Positions 1 to 8,900 of a stretch of 11,678 bases of DNA are shown in pieces; position 1 is the first letter of the stretch, and each line of letters starts with the position of its first letter. Location: assembly GCA_905372135.1 (NCBI GenBank), contig CAJPNS010000060.1:1-11678 (forward strand), written 5' to 3'. The notes beneath the pieces are model-generated. The model had not been told where the DNA came from, did no database searches, and worked only from the letters and a program-made list of their open reading frames with translations. A program made the position numbers and the translations under genes. The stretch comes from Porphyromonadaceae bacterium (GTDB lineage: Bacteria; Bacteroidota; Bacteroidia; Bacteroidales; Paludibacteraceae).

Positions 1-745
1 TATGCGTTATGTCAATTTGAAGAATCCGGTTGTGTCGGGGCGCCCCACCAAAGACGACTACAACGAAGAGTACTACCGCGACTTTTCGATATTCCCTACC
101 GTACACAATAGCGAGAAAACCATCAAGCGCGGTCTGGAGTATCGCATAAAGACTCCTATGATAAAGGCTATCAGTACAAACGTGGAGCTAAACGGAGCAT
201 ACTATCTCACCGTATACACACAAGGTATACCTACAATGTATCGCCCCGATGTAAAAGAGCTCGGTCAGAAATATCCGTATGTCGGCATATACGACGGTGA
301 TACACACATCTACCGCAGTCGGTTCAATACCAATATATGGGTAAATACACACATCAAAAAGTTTGGAATCATATTCACCAACTTCGTGCAAGTAGTATGG
401 TTTTCGACAGTACGCAACGGCAACGAAGAAGACGTATTACCATCGAAATATATAGACCTCGACGGCAATATACACGAAGTAGACAAGGCGACACTCGCCA
501 CTACCGACGGCATACTACGCTACCTCCGACGCGAAAGGTCGGAGCTATATTACCGCACTACGACGAAACCCGTATCTATATTTATGAATTTGAAGGCAAG
601 CAAAGAGTTTGGAAAGAATGTAAAACTATCGTTTTTCATAAACAATCTGATAGATATAAATCCATACTACAAGGCTGCCGATAAGACTACCGAACGAGAA
701 TGGGCAATCCCATTTTTCGGAGCCGAACTGACTGTAAATCTATAA
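1..745 (+). CDS. TonB-dependent receptor, C-terminal part (5' end outside window)
   Basis: Outer-membrane beta-barrel of the TonB-dependent receptor family, which imports ligands across the outer membrane using TonB/ExbBD energy; the ligand cannot be told from this fragment. About 247 codons are visible, ending in a TAA-TAA double stop at 743-748. Such receptors are usually 700-1000 aa, so the ATG at position 2 is almost certainly internal and the plug domain and most of the barrel lie to the left. The visible part alternates short amphipathic strands with polar loops. Recognisable features are the strand TNIWVNTHI (329-355), a loop with DLDGNIHEV, the penultimate-strand motif NNLIDINPYY (641-670) and a terminal strand FFGAELTVNL, all typical of Bacteroidetes receptors of this class. 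The next gene starts 19 bp downstream, so the two are probably co-transcribed. The family call is firm and the substrate is unknown. Confidence 0.9.
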   Translation, partial: MRYVNLKNPVVSGRPTKDDYNEEYYRDFSIFPTVHNSEKTIKRGLEYRIKTPMIKAISTNVELNGAYYLTVYTQGIPTMYRPDVKELGQKYPYVGIYDGDTHIYRSRFNTNIWVNTHIKKFGIIFTNFVQVVWFSTVRNGNEEDVLPSKYIDLDGNIHEVDKATLATTDGILRYLRRERSELYYRTTTKPVSIFMNLKASKEFGKNVKLSFFINNLIDINPYYKAADKTTEREWAIPFFGAELTVNL

Positions 746-764
746 TAAAAACACACAAAAACAG

Positions 765-2510
765 ATGACACATAGATATATAATATTATTGATCTGTATA
801 CTATCGGTATCGGCAAATTACAACATATCGTCGGCACAGACCGACCACACAGCTCAGAGCACGGTACTGACACTCTCACCCACCGACGCCAAAGCGGAGC
901 AATTTCGGTTCGATATAGAGGCGAATATAGCCGATATCATACGCCTCCAGCCGGCAATGTACGATTTGGAGAATCTATCGGGCGTATTTATACACCGCCC
1001 CAAAAGGATACAGCTCGATAGTACGCTCTCCGACAGCCTCTACCGCACTACTCACATAAGGATAAGGCATTCCGACGGCAATATCGAAGGCGACTACGTA
1101 CCTCGCTATGGCAATTCGTTCCGAGACACCGAAGTAAATGCCGATGCCGTATACGGTACAGCCGGCAGCGGTACTATCTACGGCAGTATGTCGTTTTCCA
1201 AAGGCAAACACGGCGGATACGCTTGGAACGCCATACGCCACTCAGACCTATATACGCCATACCTCATAGCCGACTCTACGGGAGGCGATTACGAATACGA
1301 AAACTACTACGTATCGGGAGGTTATTCTTCGCGGCTGTCGCCCTCGCTATACTACGGCGTAGGAGGTGCTATCAGAGGCGAGGTAGCCGCGCGGCAGACC
1401 GACCCGAGGTGTGCCAACACCACGACGTGGCTCAACGTCGATGCCTCGGTGGCTCTGAGAATAGATACTGTACGCAACATAGCCGTACGCATATCGTACC
1501 TTCGCAATCAACAACATCTATCGCTATTCAACTGGCGCCCGAACCAACAAGACCGCTTTTTCATAACATACGGCTTGGGCTATTACGACTTGCAAGCAAG
1601 CCCCGTTGCGTTCGGAATACGTAGAATGTATTATATCAACGGATTGCAGACACAAATCACATACAGCAATCTATACGGCAACGACTATAAGGCAGGTGTA
1701 ATAGCCGATATAAAATATTCATTCCTATCGATGACCTCCGAAGAGTCGAGTGCCAAACGGCTTTTCGGGTCAGACACTCACCACACAGACGGAGAAGTAT
1801 GGATAAAGAACAGACCAAATAGCAGGCTATCAATCGTATATGGCATACAGACAGAGAATCGTATCCGCTTCGGCAGAGAGAACATATATGAGATTTATCG
1901 CCCCGACGAACGATACCCTTCGATATACGACTTCCGTCTGATAGACGTACGCAAACGCTATTCGGAGATAATATCCGCAAGTATGCTACAAGGTAAATTG
2001 AGCTATGCCGTCGGAGGCAGACTATCGGTAGAGGCTCTGCTCGGTATCGGATACGACTACAAGACAGAGTCTTACGACACACCTCCCGAAGACTGGGCTG
2101 TATTGACCGCATTGCCGTCGGTCGGCGTAGGTCTGCGAGGCGAGGGCGAGAGGTTCGAATGGAGGGCGTCGTGTAGGCTGGTAGACAAGATGCCGATAAA
2201 CTATCGCTACAATATACGTTTCGGCGAAGATTTTCGGTTAGACTACCAAGAGACTTTCCTTCAATATGCCTACTATGCCGACCGCTCTATATCGCTCTAC
2301 GACGAGCTATACTGCTCTTTTCGCCTCGAGAGATTCGTGCGTAGTATCGGACTATCGCTCAAGCACCATTGGCGTAGCGGGCAACGCCCCGACGATATAA
2401 AATACCATGGCACTCCTCGTATAGCCTCGCCGCTGCTATCTACCCCGAAATACCATCGGATATTGAATTCGGAGCACTGGCTAAGCCTTTCGCTAATAGT
2501 ATCTCTATAA
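765..2510 (+). CDS. Outer-membrane beta-barrel protein, probable DUF6850 family
   Basis: Complete 581-aa protein starting at the ATG directly after an A-rich leader. An N-terminal signal peptide (Thr-His-Arg, then a hydrophobic stretch) ends near SSA|Q at residues 22-25. There is no lipobox. The mature part has many alternating hydrophobic/aromatic strands with Tyr- and Arg-rich turns and ends in a hydrophobic strand (SLSLIVSL), as expected for an integral outer-membrane barrel. The segments ADSTGGDY (169-176) and RQTDPR (210-215) resemble what I recall of the DUF6850 family, whose members are often found beside TonB-dependent receptors in Bacteroidales. That family call is from memory and was not searched. 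The 19-bp gap to the receptor and the terminator after the stop make it the last gene of that operon. Its role is unknown; a partner in ligand uptake or barrel function is an inference from position. Confidence 0.85.
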   Translation: MTHRYIILLICILSVSANYNISSAQTDHTAQSTVLTLSPTDAKAEQFRFDIEANIADIIRLQPAMYDLENLSGVFIHRPKRIQLDSTLSDSLYRTTHIRIRHSDGNIEGDYVPRYGNSFRDTEVNADAVYGTAGSGTIYGSMSFSKGKHGGYAWNAIRHSDLYTPYLIADSTGGDYEYENYYVSGGYSSRLSPSLYYGVGGAIRGEVAARQTDPRCANTTTWLNVDASVALRIDTVRNIAVRISYLRNQQHLSLFNWRPNQQDRFFITYGLGYYDLQASPVAFGIRRMYYINGLQTQITYSNLYGNDYKAGVIADIKYSFLSMTSEESSAKRLFGSDTHHTDGEVWIKNRPNSRLSIVYGIQTENRIRFGRENIYEIYRPDERYPSIYDFRLIDVRKRYSEIISASMLQGKLSYAVGGRLSVEALLGIGYDYKTESYDTPPEDWAVLTALPSVGVGLRGEGERFEWRASCRLVDKMPINYRYNIRFGEDFRLDYQETFLQYAYYADRSISLYDELYCSFRLERFVRSIGLSLKHHWRSGQRPDDIKYHGTPRIASPLLSTPKYHRILNSEHWLSLSLIVSL

Positions 2511-2552
2511 GATAGCTTAATCGTTTTTTAACTTTTCTATTACTCCATTTTT

Positions 2553-2581
2553 AGTAGAGACTCGATAGTCTCTACTTTTTT
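2553..2581 (+). terminator. Intrinsic terminator after the receptor/barrel operon
   Basis: A perfect 10-bp stem, AGTAGAGACT / AGTCTCTACT, with the four-base loop CGAT, is followed immediately by a run of T (2576-2581). It starts 43 nt after the barrel-protein stop. On the minus strand the same stem is followed by A residues, so it acts only for + strand transcripts. It separates the upstream operon from the giant gene. Confidence 0.9.
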
Positions 2582-2760
2582 GCTTTTGCCGAAAATCGGC
2601 AGAATTAGTTAATAAAAAAGCAGAATCGACAGAATAGATTACTCTTCACAAAACTGCAATTAAAACGATAATTATCAAACATATAAGCACAAATTAAGAC
2701 AAACAACTGACGTTTATAATAGAAACGAAAAAGTTAAAAAAAGAGATTTCAGTATTTTTT

Positions 2761-2793
2761 TTTGGAAAAACAAAAAAAAAAACCGCATATTTG
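2761..2793 (+). promoter_or_regulatory. Candidate Bacteroidetes-type promoter for the giant gene
   Basis: TTTG at 2761-2764 fits the -33 element and CATATTTG at 2786-2793 fits the -7 consensus TAnnTTTG with one mismatch (C for T). The spacer is 21 nt, within the range I know for Bacteroides sigma-ABfr promoters. Transcription would start near 2800, giving a leader of about 70 nt. The spacer contains an 11-A run (2772-2782), and a 9-T run (2755-2763) overlaps the -33 element. The assignment rests on consensus matching only. Confidence 0.5.
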
Positions 2794-2872
2794 CCAACTG
2801 AAAAAAGAGTGTAAATAGACTACTTTAAAACAATCTAATTATATAATTTTTTACTAACTAAATTTTTATAGT

Positions 2873-2932
2873 ATGAAAAGGTTTACTATTTTACTATTTC
2901 TTGTGCTCTGTACAGTGTTTTCGCTGCAAGCA
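2873..2932 (+). other. Signal peptide of the giant protein
   Basis: Residues 1-20 begin Met-Lys-Arg, continue with a hydrophobic core (FTILLFLVLCTVF) and end SLQA before Gln-Asn, a classic signal peptidase I pattern. Cys13 sits inside the core after Leu and does not form a lipobox, so a lipoprotein is unlikely. The protein is therefore sent across the inner membrane by Sec. Its passage over the outer membrane would need another system, not seen here. Confidence 0.9.
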
Positions 2933-5900
2933 CAAAATGTAACGTTACCTTACACACAAGACTTCGCAGCTCTGAGCCAAGGCGATATGAATTCCGATAC
3001 AGGAAGTCCTACGCCTGTGTCTGCAGGAGCCTTGCAAGGTATAGCCTCTCTTACGGGAGCATACCAAGCCGGCGGAGCTATCCGTCTTGGCGACGTGGGT
3101 AACGTCGGAGGCTTCACTACACAGCCTGTGGTTACAAGTGGAGTCGGTTATGTAAAGGTATCGTTCAAGGCTGCCGCTTGGATAGCTGCGACACCTTCTC
3201 CTGCTCAGGTAGTAGTCGGATACGGCTCTCAGACCGTAACCGTCAACATACCTGCTACCGCTCATGTATGGCCTATCGTGGCTAACGACATGAATATGTA
3301 CAACGTCCAGTTCCAGGCAGAAGCCACACATAGTGCAGTAAGTATCACTACAGTGTCTGCTACGGGCAACGAGACTCGCATTTTTTTGGACAACTTAAAA
3401 ATCATGCATTTAGGGACGATCATTCGTCTATCGGAAGGGTTCGAAGACACTACATTTCCGCCCAAAGGATGGACTACTCTTAACGTATCGGGGTCAAAAA
3501 AATGGAAAAGATCTACCGATAATACCCCAATAGGTACTGCATGTGCAAGAGTCGATTATGAAAATCCGGGGCATCATAACTGGCTTATCACTCCAAGTAT
3601 GACTCCCAAGGCAGGCGATAGCTTGACTTTCAAGGTAAAAACGCCTACCCAGTACGAAAGCACTAAATTGTATATAAGAGTATCTACTTCTTCCAAAGAT
3701 ACAAGTAATTTCGGTGCTCCGGTAAAAACTCTAAACACCGATAGTACCAAGATAACTACTTCTTGGAAACAACACTCTATAGACCTTTCTCCCTATGTGG
3801 GTAGTACCATATTCGTAGCTTTCCAAGTAGTAGACAAATGGGGTCTTCATCTTTTACTCGACGATATACAGGGAGCAGGCATTGAACCTGAAGTAGATTG
3901 TACTACTCCTAAAAATATTACAGTAGAGAATATAATCACAACCGGAGCCGATATATCTTGGCATGAAAATGGATATGCTTCGTCGTGGGTAGTGGAATAT
4001 TCCACTCTGTCTACATTCGCAGGTGCAACGTCGCAGACCGTAACCGCTACACCTTCGCTAACTCTATCGGGTCTTACACCCGATACCAAATATTATGTCC
4101 GCGTCAAATCGGACTGCCTTCTGGGCGAATATAGCGAATGGTCCGATGTAGCGACTTTCAAGACACGCTGTCTGCCGATAGCAGCACCTATAAATATCTT
4201 GGAAGACTTCAATTCGTTAGATATAAAAGAAATACCTGGCTGTTGGAGTAAAATCACTACCGACAACACATACCCATCGGTGGTAACATCTCCGGGATAC
4301 GGATTAAATAGCAAAGCAATAAAATTTGCCGGTAGTTTCCATCAATATCTTATAATGCAGCCGGTAGGAGTAGCTCTTAATACTCTACAGCTCGATTTCT
4401 TGTTGGTAAGAGAAGGAGAGAGTTCAGGTACTTTCCAAGTAGGTTATATGACCGCCCCCAACGACAGCAATACGTTTGTAGCTGTGGCTTCCTTCAACGA
4501 CGACACATATAAAAAGACGCTACATAAACGCGTATATTTCACCAACGTAGTAGATAATGGAAACAATCGCTATATAACGTTTAGATACGGGCGTGTAGGC
4601 AATGAAACCTTTACTACCAATTGGTTTTATTGGATAGACTCTGTTTCAGTGAAAACTGCTCCCTCTTGTAGGCTCGAAAAAGATACGCTTGAGTTGGCAA
4701 AAATTACTCCCGATTCGGCTATAATCCAATACAAACTACCGGCAGGATATACCTCGGTAGAGTATGTATACGGAGTCGATTCGATAACCGATCCCACAAC
4801 TCTGACACCTACCGTAACGATGGGCGGACAGATAGCAATCGGCAACCTATCGCCCGAGACAATGTATAAGCTCTGGATACGTGTCGGTTGTAGCGGAGGG
4901 ACATACAGCGAGTGGTCTTCACAGCCTATAACGTTTAAGACTCCCTGCGCTTACATCAATACATTGGACGAAGACTTCGATGCTCTCGACGCAGGCAGTC
5001 TTCCTCACTGTTGGAGCAAAATATCAACTTCATATTCGTATCCGAAAGTAGTTGCTCCATCCTCGTTATACAAACTACCTACAAAAGGCATACAGTTCGG
5101 TCAATCGTCTCCGCAGTATCTCGCACTACCTCGATTCGGAGTGGCTCTCAATACTTTGCAGCTTGATTTCTCACTCAATAGGTACAGTGAATCGTCGGGA
5201 ATATTCCAAGTGGGCTATATGACCGACCCAACAGATAGCAATACGTTCGTCGCAGTAGCTTCGTTCAACGATAATAGCCCTAATTTATACAAAAAGTGGC
5301 TAAAAAAGAGAGTGTACTTTACCGGTGTCGCCGACAACAACGGTACCAATCGGTATATAGCATTCAGATACGGAAAGGTAGGTAATGAAAGTGTTTCTTA
5401 TTCCGGCTATTATTTCATAGACTCCGTATCGGTACAAACTGCTCCTACTTGTCAGCCTCCGTATAATATAGAAAATACTTTCGTCTCCAAAGACTCGGCT
5501 GTAATAGGTTACAAACGACCTGCGGCGGCACTTTCGGTTCAGTATGTCTTCATCGAATACGATACGATTACAGACCCGTCGACACTGACACCGATACAGA
5601 ATACGGGCGACACCATAAAACTTTCTGGACTCGGCAGCAACAAAACATACAAACTCTGGCTCAGAAGCGACTGCGGAGCCGGTAGCGTAAGCGATTGGTC
5701 TGACCCCATTTCATTTACAACTATATGCGAAGACATAACCTCAATAGACGAAAACTTCGACTCTATAGCGACATCGACTCTACCCGATTGCTGGTCGAGA
5801 ATCACTAAAAAGGCATCGGGATATCCTTATGTGGTAGAAGAAAATATCGGTTACGGAGGTAAGAATAAGACGATTAAATTCGGTTCGTCGTACCCACAGT

Positions 5901-8900
5901 TTGTGATATTACCTCGTATAGGGGTAGCCATAAATACGTTGAGACTCGACTTCTCGCTGTACAAGAAAGGCATAAAATCGGGTACATTCCAAGTGGGCTA
6001 TATGACCGACCCAACGGATAGCACGACGTTCGTACCTGTGGCTTCGTTCTCGGACAAGAGTATGTTTGCATTCCAAAAGATGCTGAAAAAGAGTGTCTTC
6101 TTCAAACAGGTAGTAGACAACGGCAACAACCGATATATCGCATTCAGATACGGACAAGTAGGCAATGAAGAGTTTAGTACCTCCTCTTATTACTGGTTAG
6201 ACTCCGTAAAATTGCAGGCTGCTCCTATGTGCATACCGCCATACAATCTTGTAAATACCTTTGCAAGTGGCGACTCGGCAGTAATAGCATACAAAATGCC
6301 TGTCGGAGCCACTGCCGCCCGATATGTATATGCAGAAGCCTCTACTACGGACGACCCGTCGACACTAACCGCACATACCGCTACGGGCGACACTATAAAA
6401 CTCTCGGGGCTTACACAGTACACTGCATATAAGATTTGGATACAAAGCTCCTGCGGTGCAGGCACCGATAGTGAGTGGTCTGCTCCGCTTATATTCAATA
6501 CCGAGTGTGGAGAATACACTACTATCAGCGAAGACTTCGATAATATACCCGAAGGTAACATCCACGGCTGTTGGTCCAAAATATCTACCGATAACTCATA
6601 CCCGAGTGTGGTAAGTGCTGAACCATCTGCAGGGGTAAGTACTAATGCTATAAAGTTTTCTTCGTCGCTCAATCAATATTTGATATCGCCTCGATTTAGC
6701 GTACCGCTAAATACACTCGAGCTAAACTTCTCATTAGATAGAGAAGGAGGAAACTCAGGTATTTTTGAGGTGGGATATATGACCAACCCAACCGACAAAA
6801 ACACATTCGTTTCGGTAGCCTCTTTCGACGACAATGTGTACAAAAAGATGCTCAGAAAGAAGGTATACTTCACCGATGTCGACGACAACGACACGAACCG
6901 CTATATAGCATTCAAATACAATCCACAAAGTACTGTCTGGTATTATTGGTTAGACTCGGTAGAAGTAGTCGCAGCTCCTACGTGTATGCCTCCGTCGCAG
7001 TTCAAGATAGATTCGATATCGACCGACTCGGTGGTAATCACCTACAAACTGCGTGCGGCTGCTACCGGCTACGAATACGCATACGGCGATATCAACGAGA
7101 CCGACCCATCGAACCTGACATCGATAGCTACGGGCGATACCATAAAACTCGGTGGTCTTACGCCTCATACGAGGTATAGGCTCTGGGCTCGTACCCAGTG
7201 CGGTGCGGGCACTTACAGCGATTGGTCGTTCACTTCGATAACATTCACTACTCGCTGCCAAGACATCCACGCCGTAAACGAAGACTTCGAGGCGGTAGCC
7301 AAAGACTCCATACCCGAATGTTGGTCTAAGAAATCGGCATCTTATTCATATCCGAGCGTAGTAAACGCCTCGGCTGCCGACGGAGTAACGTCTAAGGCTA
7401 TGAAGTTTTATAGTTCACATCCTCAATACCTGGTATTGAGCAAGATAGATACGGCTCTGAATCGGTTCCAACTGCGATTCGACCTCAATAAAGAGTCGAA
7501 AGACTGCGGTATATTCCAAGTAGGCTATATGACGAAGCCCACCGACGGAAGTACGTTCGTGCCTGTAGCTTCGTTCAACGACAATGTGTACAAGAAGATG
7601 CTTCCCAAGGTAGTATACTTCGACACAGTAGCCGATAGCAACAAAAAACGCTATATCGCATTCAGATACGGTGCTGTGGGTACGGTATCGCAGAGTACTT
7701 CGAAAGCATATTGGATCGACAACGTAGTATTGGAACCTGCCGACTCTTGTCTGGCTCCTACTTCGCTTATTGCCAATGTAGCAAAAGACTCGGTAAGAGT
7801 AACATTCGAGCACAGACCTTCGGCTACCTCGTGGCAGTATGTATTGGCAAAGAATGTACCTTTAGCGACTACTCCACCCGACTCGATAGCTCCAACTCCT
7901 ATCGTTAGCAACAATATAGTGATAAAAAATATCGAACCGGACCAAGACTATACCATCTGGGTAAGGACTACAAGCTGCACAAACGATACAAGTGCGTGGG
8001 CAGTAACGACTTTCTCTACCAAATATTGCAGTGCATTGCCCGATGCAGTCGACGAAAAGGGTATTGTCAATGTCACCTATGGTATGTACGATATAGTAGA
8101 TAATACCACCGAAGCCGAAGCAGGCAACTATGGTGACTACACGGCTCTGAGCGGCGATATCGTTGCGGGCGACTCGGCTTACGTATCGATTACGCTCTCT
8201 ACCGAAAAGTCTTACAAGACGCGTGTATACGTCGACTGGAACCAAGACTACGACTTCGAAGGTACGGGCGAATTCGTCTACGAAGGTACGACAGGTAGCA
8301 ACAAGACAGAGACACTTCTGGCTTCGTTCTTAGTACCCTCGTATGTGCGTGCAGGTAATTATCGTATGAGAATAGTATCTACAAGCGGTTATCCTAATCC
8401 TTGCTTCTCAGGTAGTAAAGGTGCGGTAGAAGACTATACGCTTACCTTCGGTACGATGCCTACGTGTCGTCCGACAGAGACAAAGAGTATATCTGTAAGC
8501 AATATCACTAGCAACAGCGCCAATATATCTTGGAGGCGAAGTGGCTTGGAAACATCGTGGGAGGTAATAGTATCGCCCGACCAGCTTACGGCAACCCAGT
8601 TGAAAAACTACACTTCGGCTATAAACGTAACCGATTCGTCGTACAACGCTACCGGTCTTATGGGAAATAAGGATTATTATGTATATGTCCGCCCCGTATG
8701 CAGCGCTACCGACAAGTCGTACTGGACGTGGTGGAGACCTGTAGAGTTTAAGACTAAACCTACTATCGTATCCACTCCTTATTACCAAGACTTCACTAAC
8801 GACAACGTTACGGAATTATTTATATTCCCCGACAAGAAAGTACGTAAAAACAAGTGGTGTATAGGCTCGGGTATCGGCAATGGAGGAAATTCGATGTATA

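Larger units (their letters stand above)
2511..2872. other. AT-rich intergenic region between two transcription units
   Basis: This 362-bp stretch contains no ORF with coding character. Its left part holds the intrinsic terminator of the upstream operon. The centre (about 2582-2750) is AT-rich. It carries a short inverted repeat, GCCGA-AAA-TCGGC (2588-2600), without a following T run, and three copies of CAGAAT (2600, 2621 and 2630). The right part holds homopolymer tracts, a candidate promoter and a leader of about 70 nt before the giant gene. I see no tRNA, small RNA or riboswitch that I can name. Confidence 0.8.

Noticed and set aside
337..684. 115-aa + strand frame inside the receptor gene
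   Set aside because: Out of frame with the receptor, whose terminal-strand motifs are convincing; the translation is an Arg-rich shadow.
1223..1624. 133-aa + strand frame inside the barrel gene
   Set aside because: Overlaps the real frame completely, Arg-rich, no recognisable features.
1657..2112. 151-aa open frame on the minus strand
   Set aside because: Antisense to the barrel-protein gene; Arg/Cys/Ser-rich low-complexity translation typical of a shadow frame.
2588..2600. Second hairpin, GCCGA-AAA-TCGGC, as another terminator
   Set aside because: Only 5 bp of stem with no T run on either side; a strong terminator lies just before it.
2909..2911. Cys13 of the giant protein as a lipoprotein cysteine
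   Set aside because: It is inside the hydrophobic core, preceded by Leu-Val-Leu rather than a small residue at -1, and a good signal peptidase I site follows at SLQA.
6190..6672. 160-aa open frame on the minus strand
   Set aside because: Shadow of the repeat modules. Similar minus frames recur at corresponding positions in neighbouring modules because the + strand codon use repeats.
4202..8029. CRISPR array or transposon repeats
   Set aside because: Repeat periods of 750-780 bp lie in one reading frame and are conserved as protein, with no short identical direct repeats, spacers or terminal inverted repeats.
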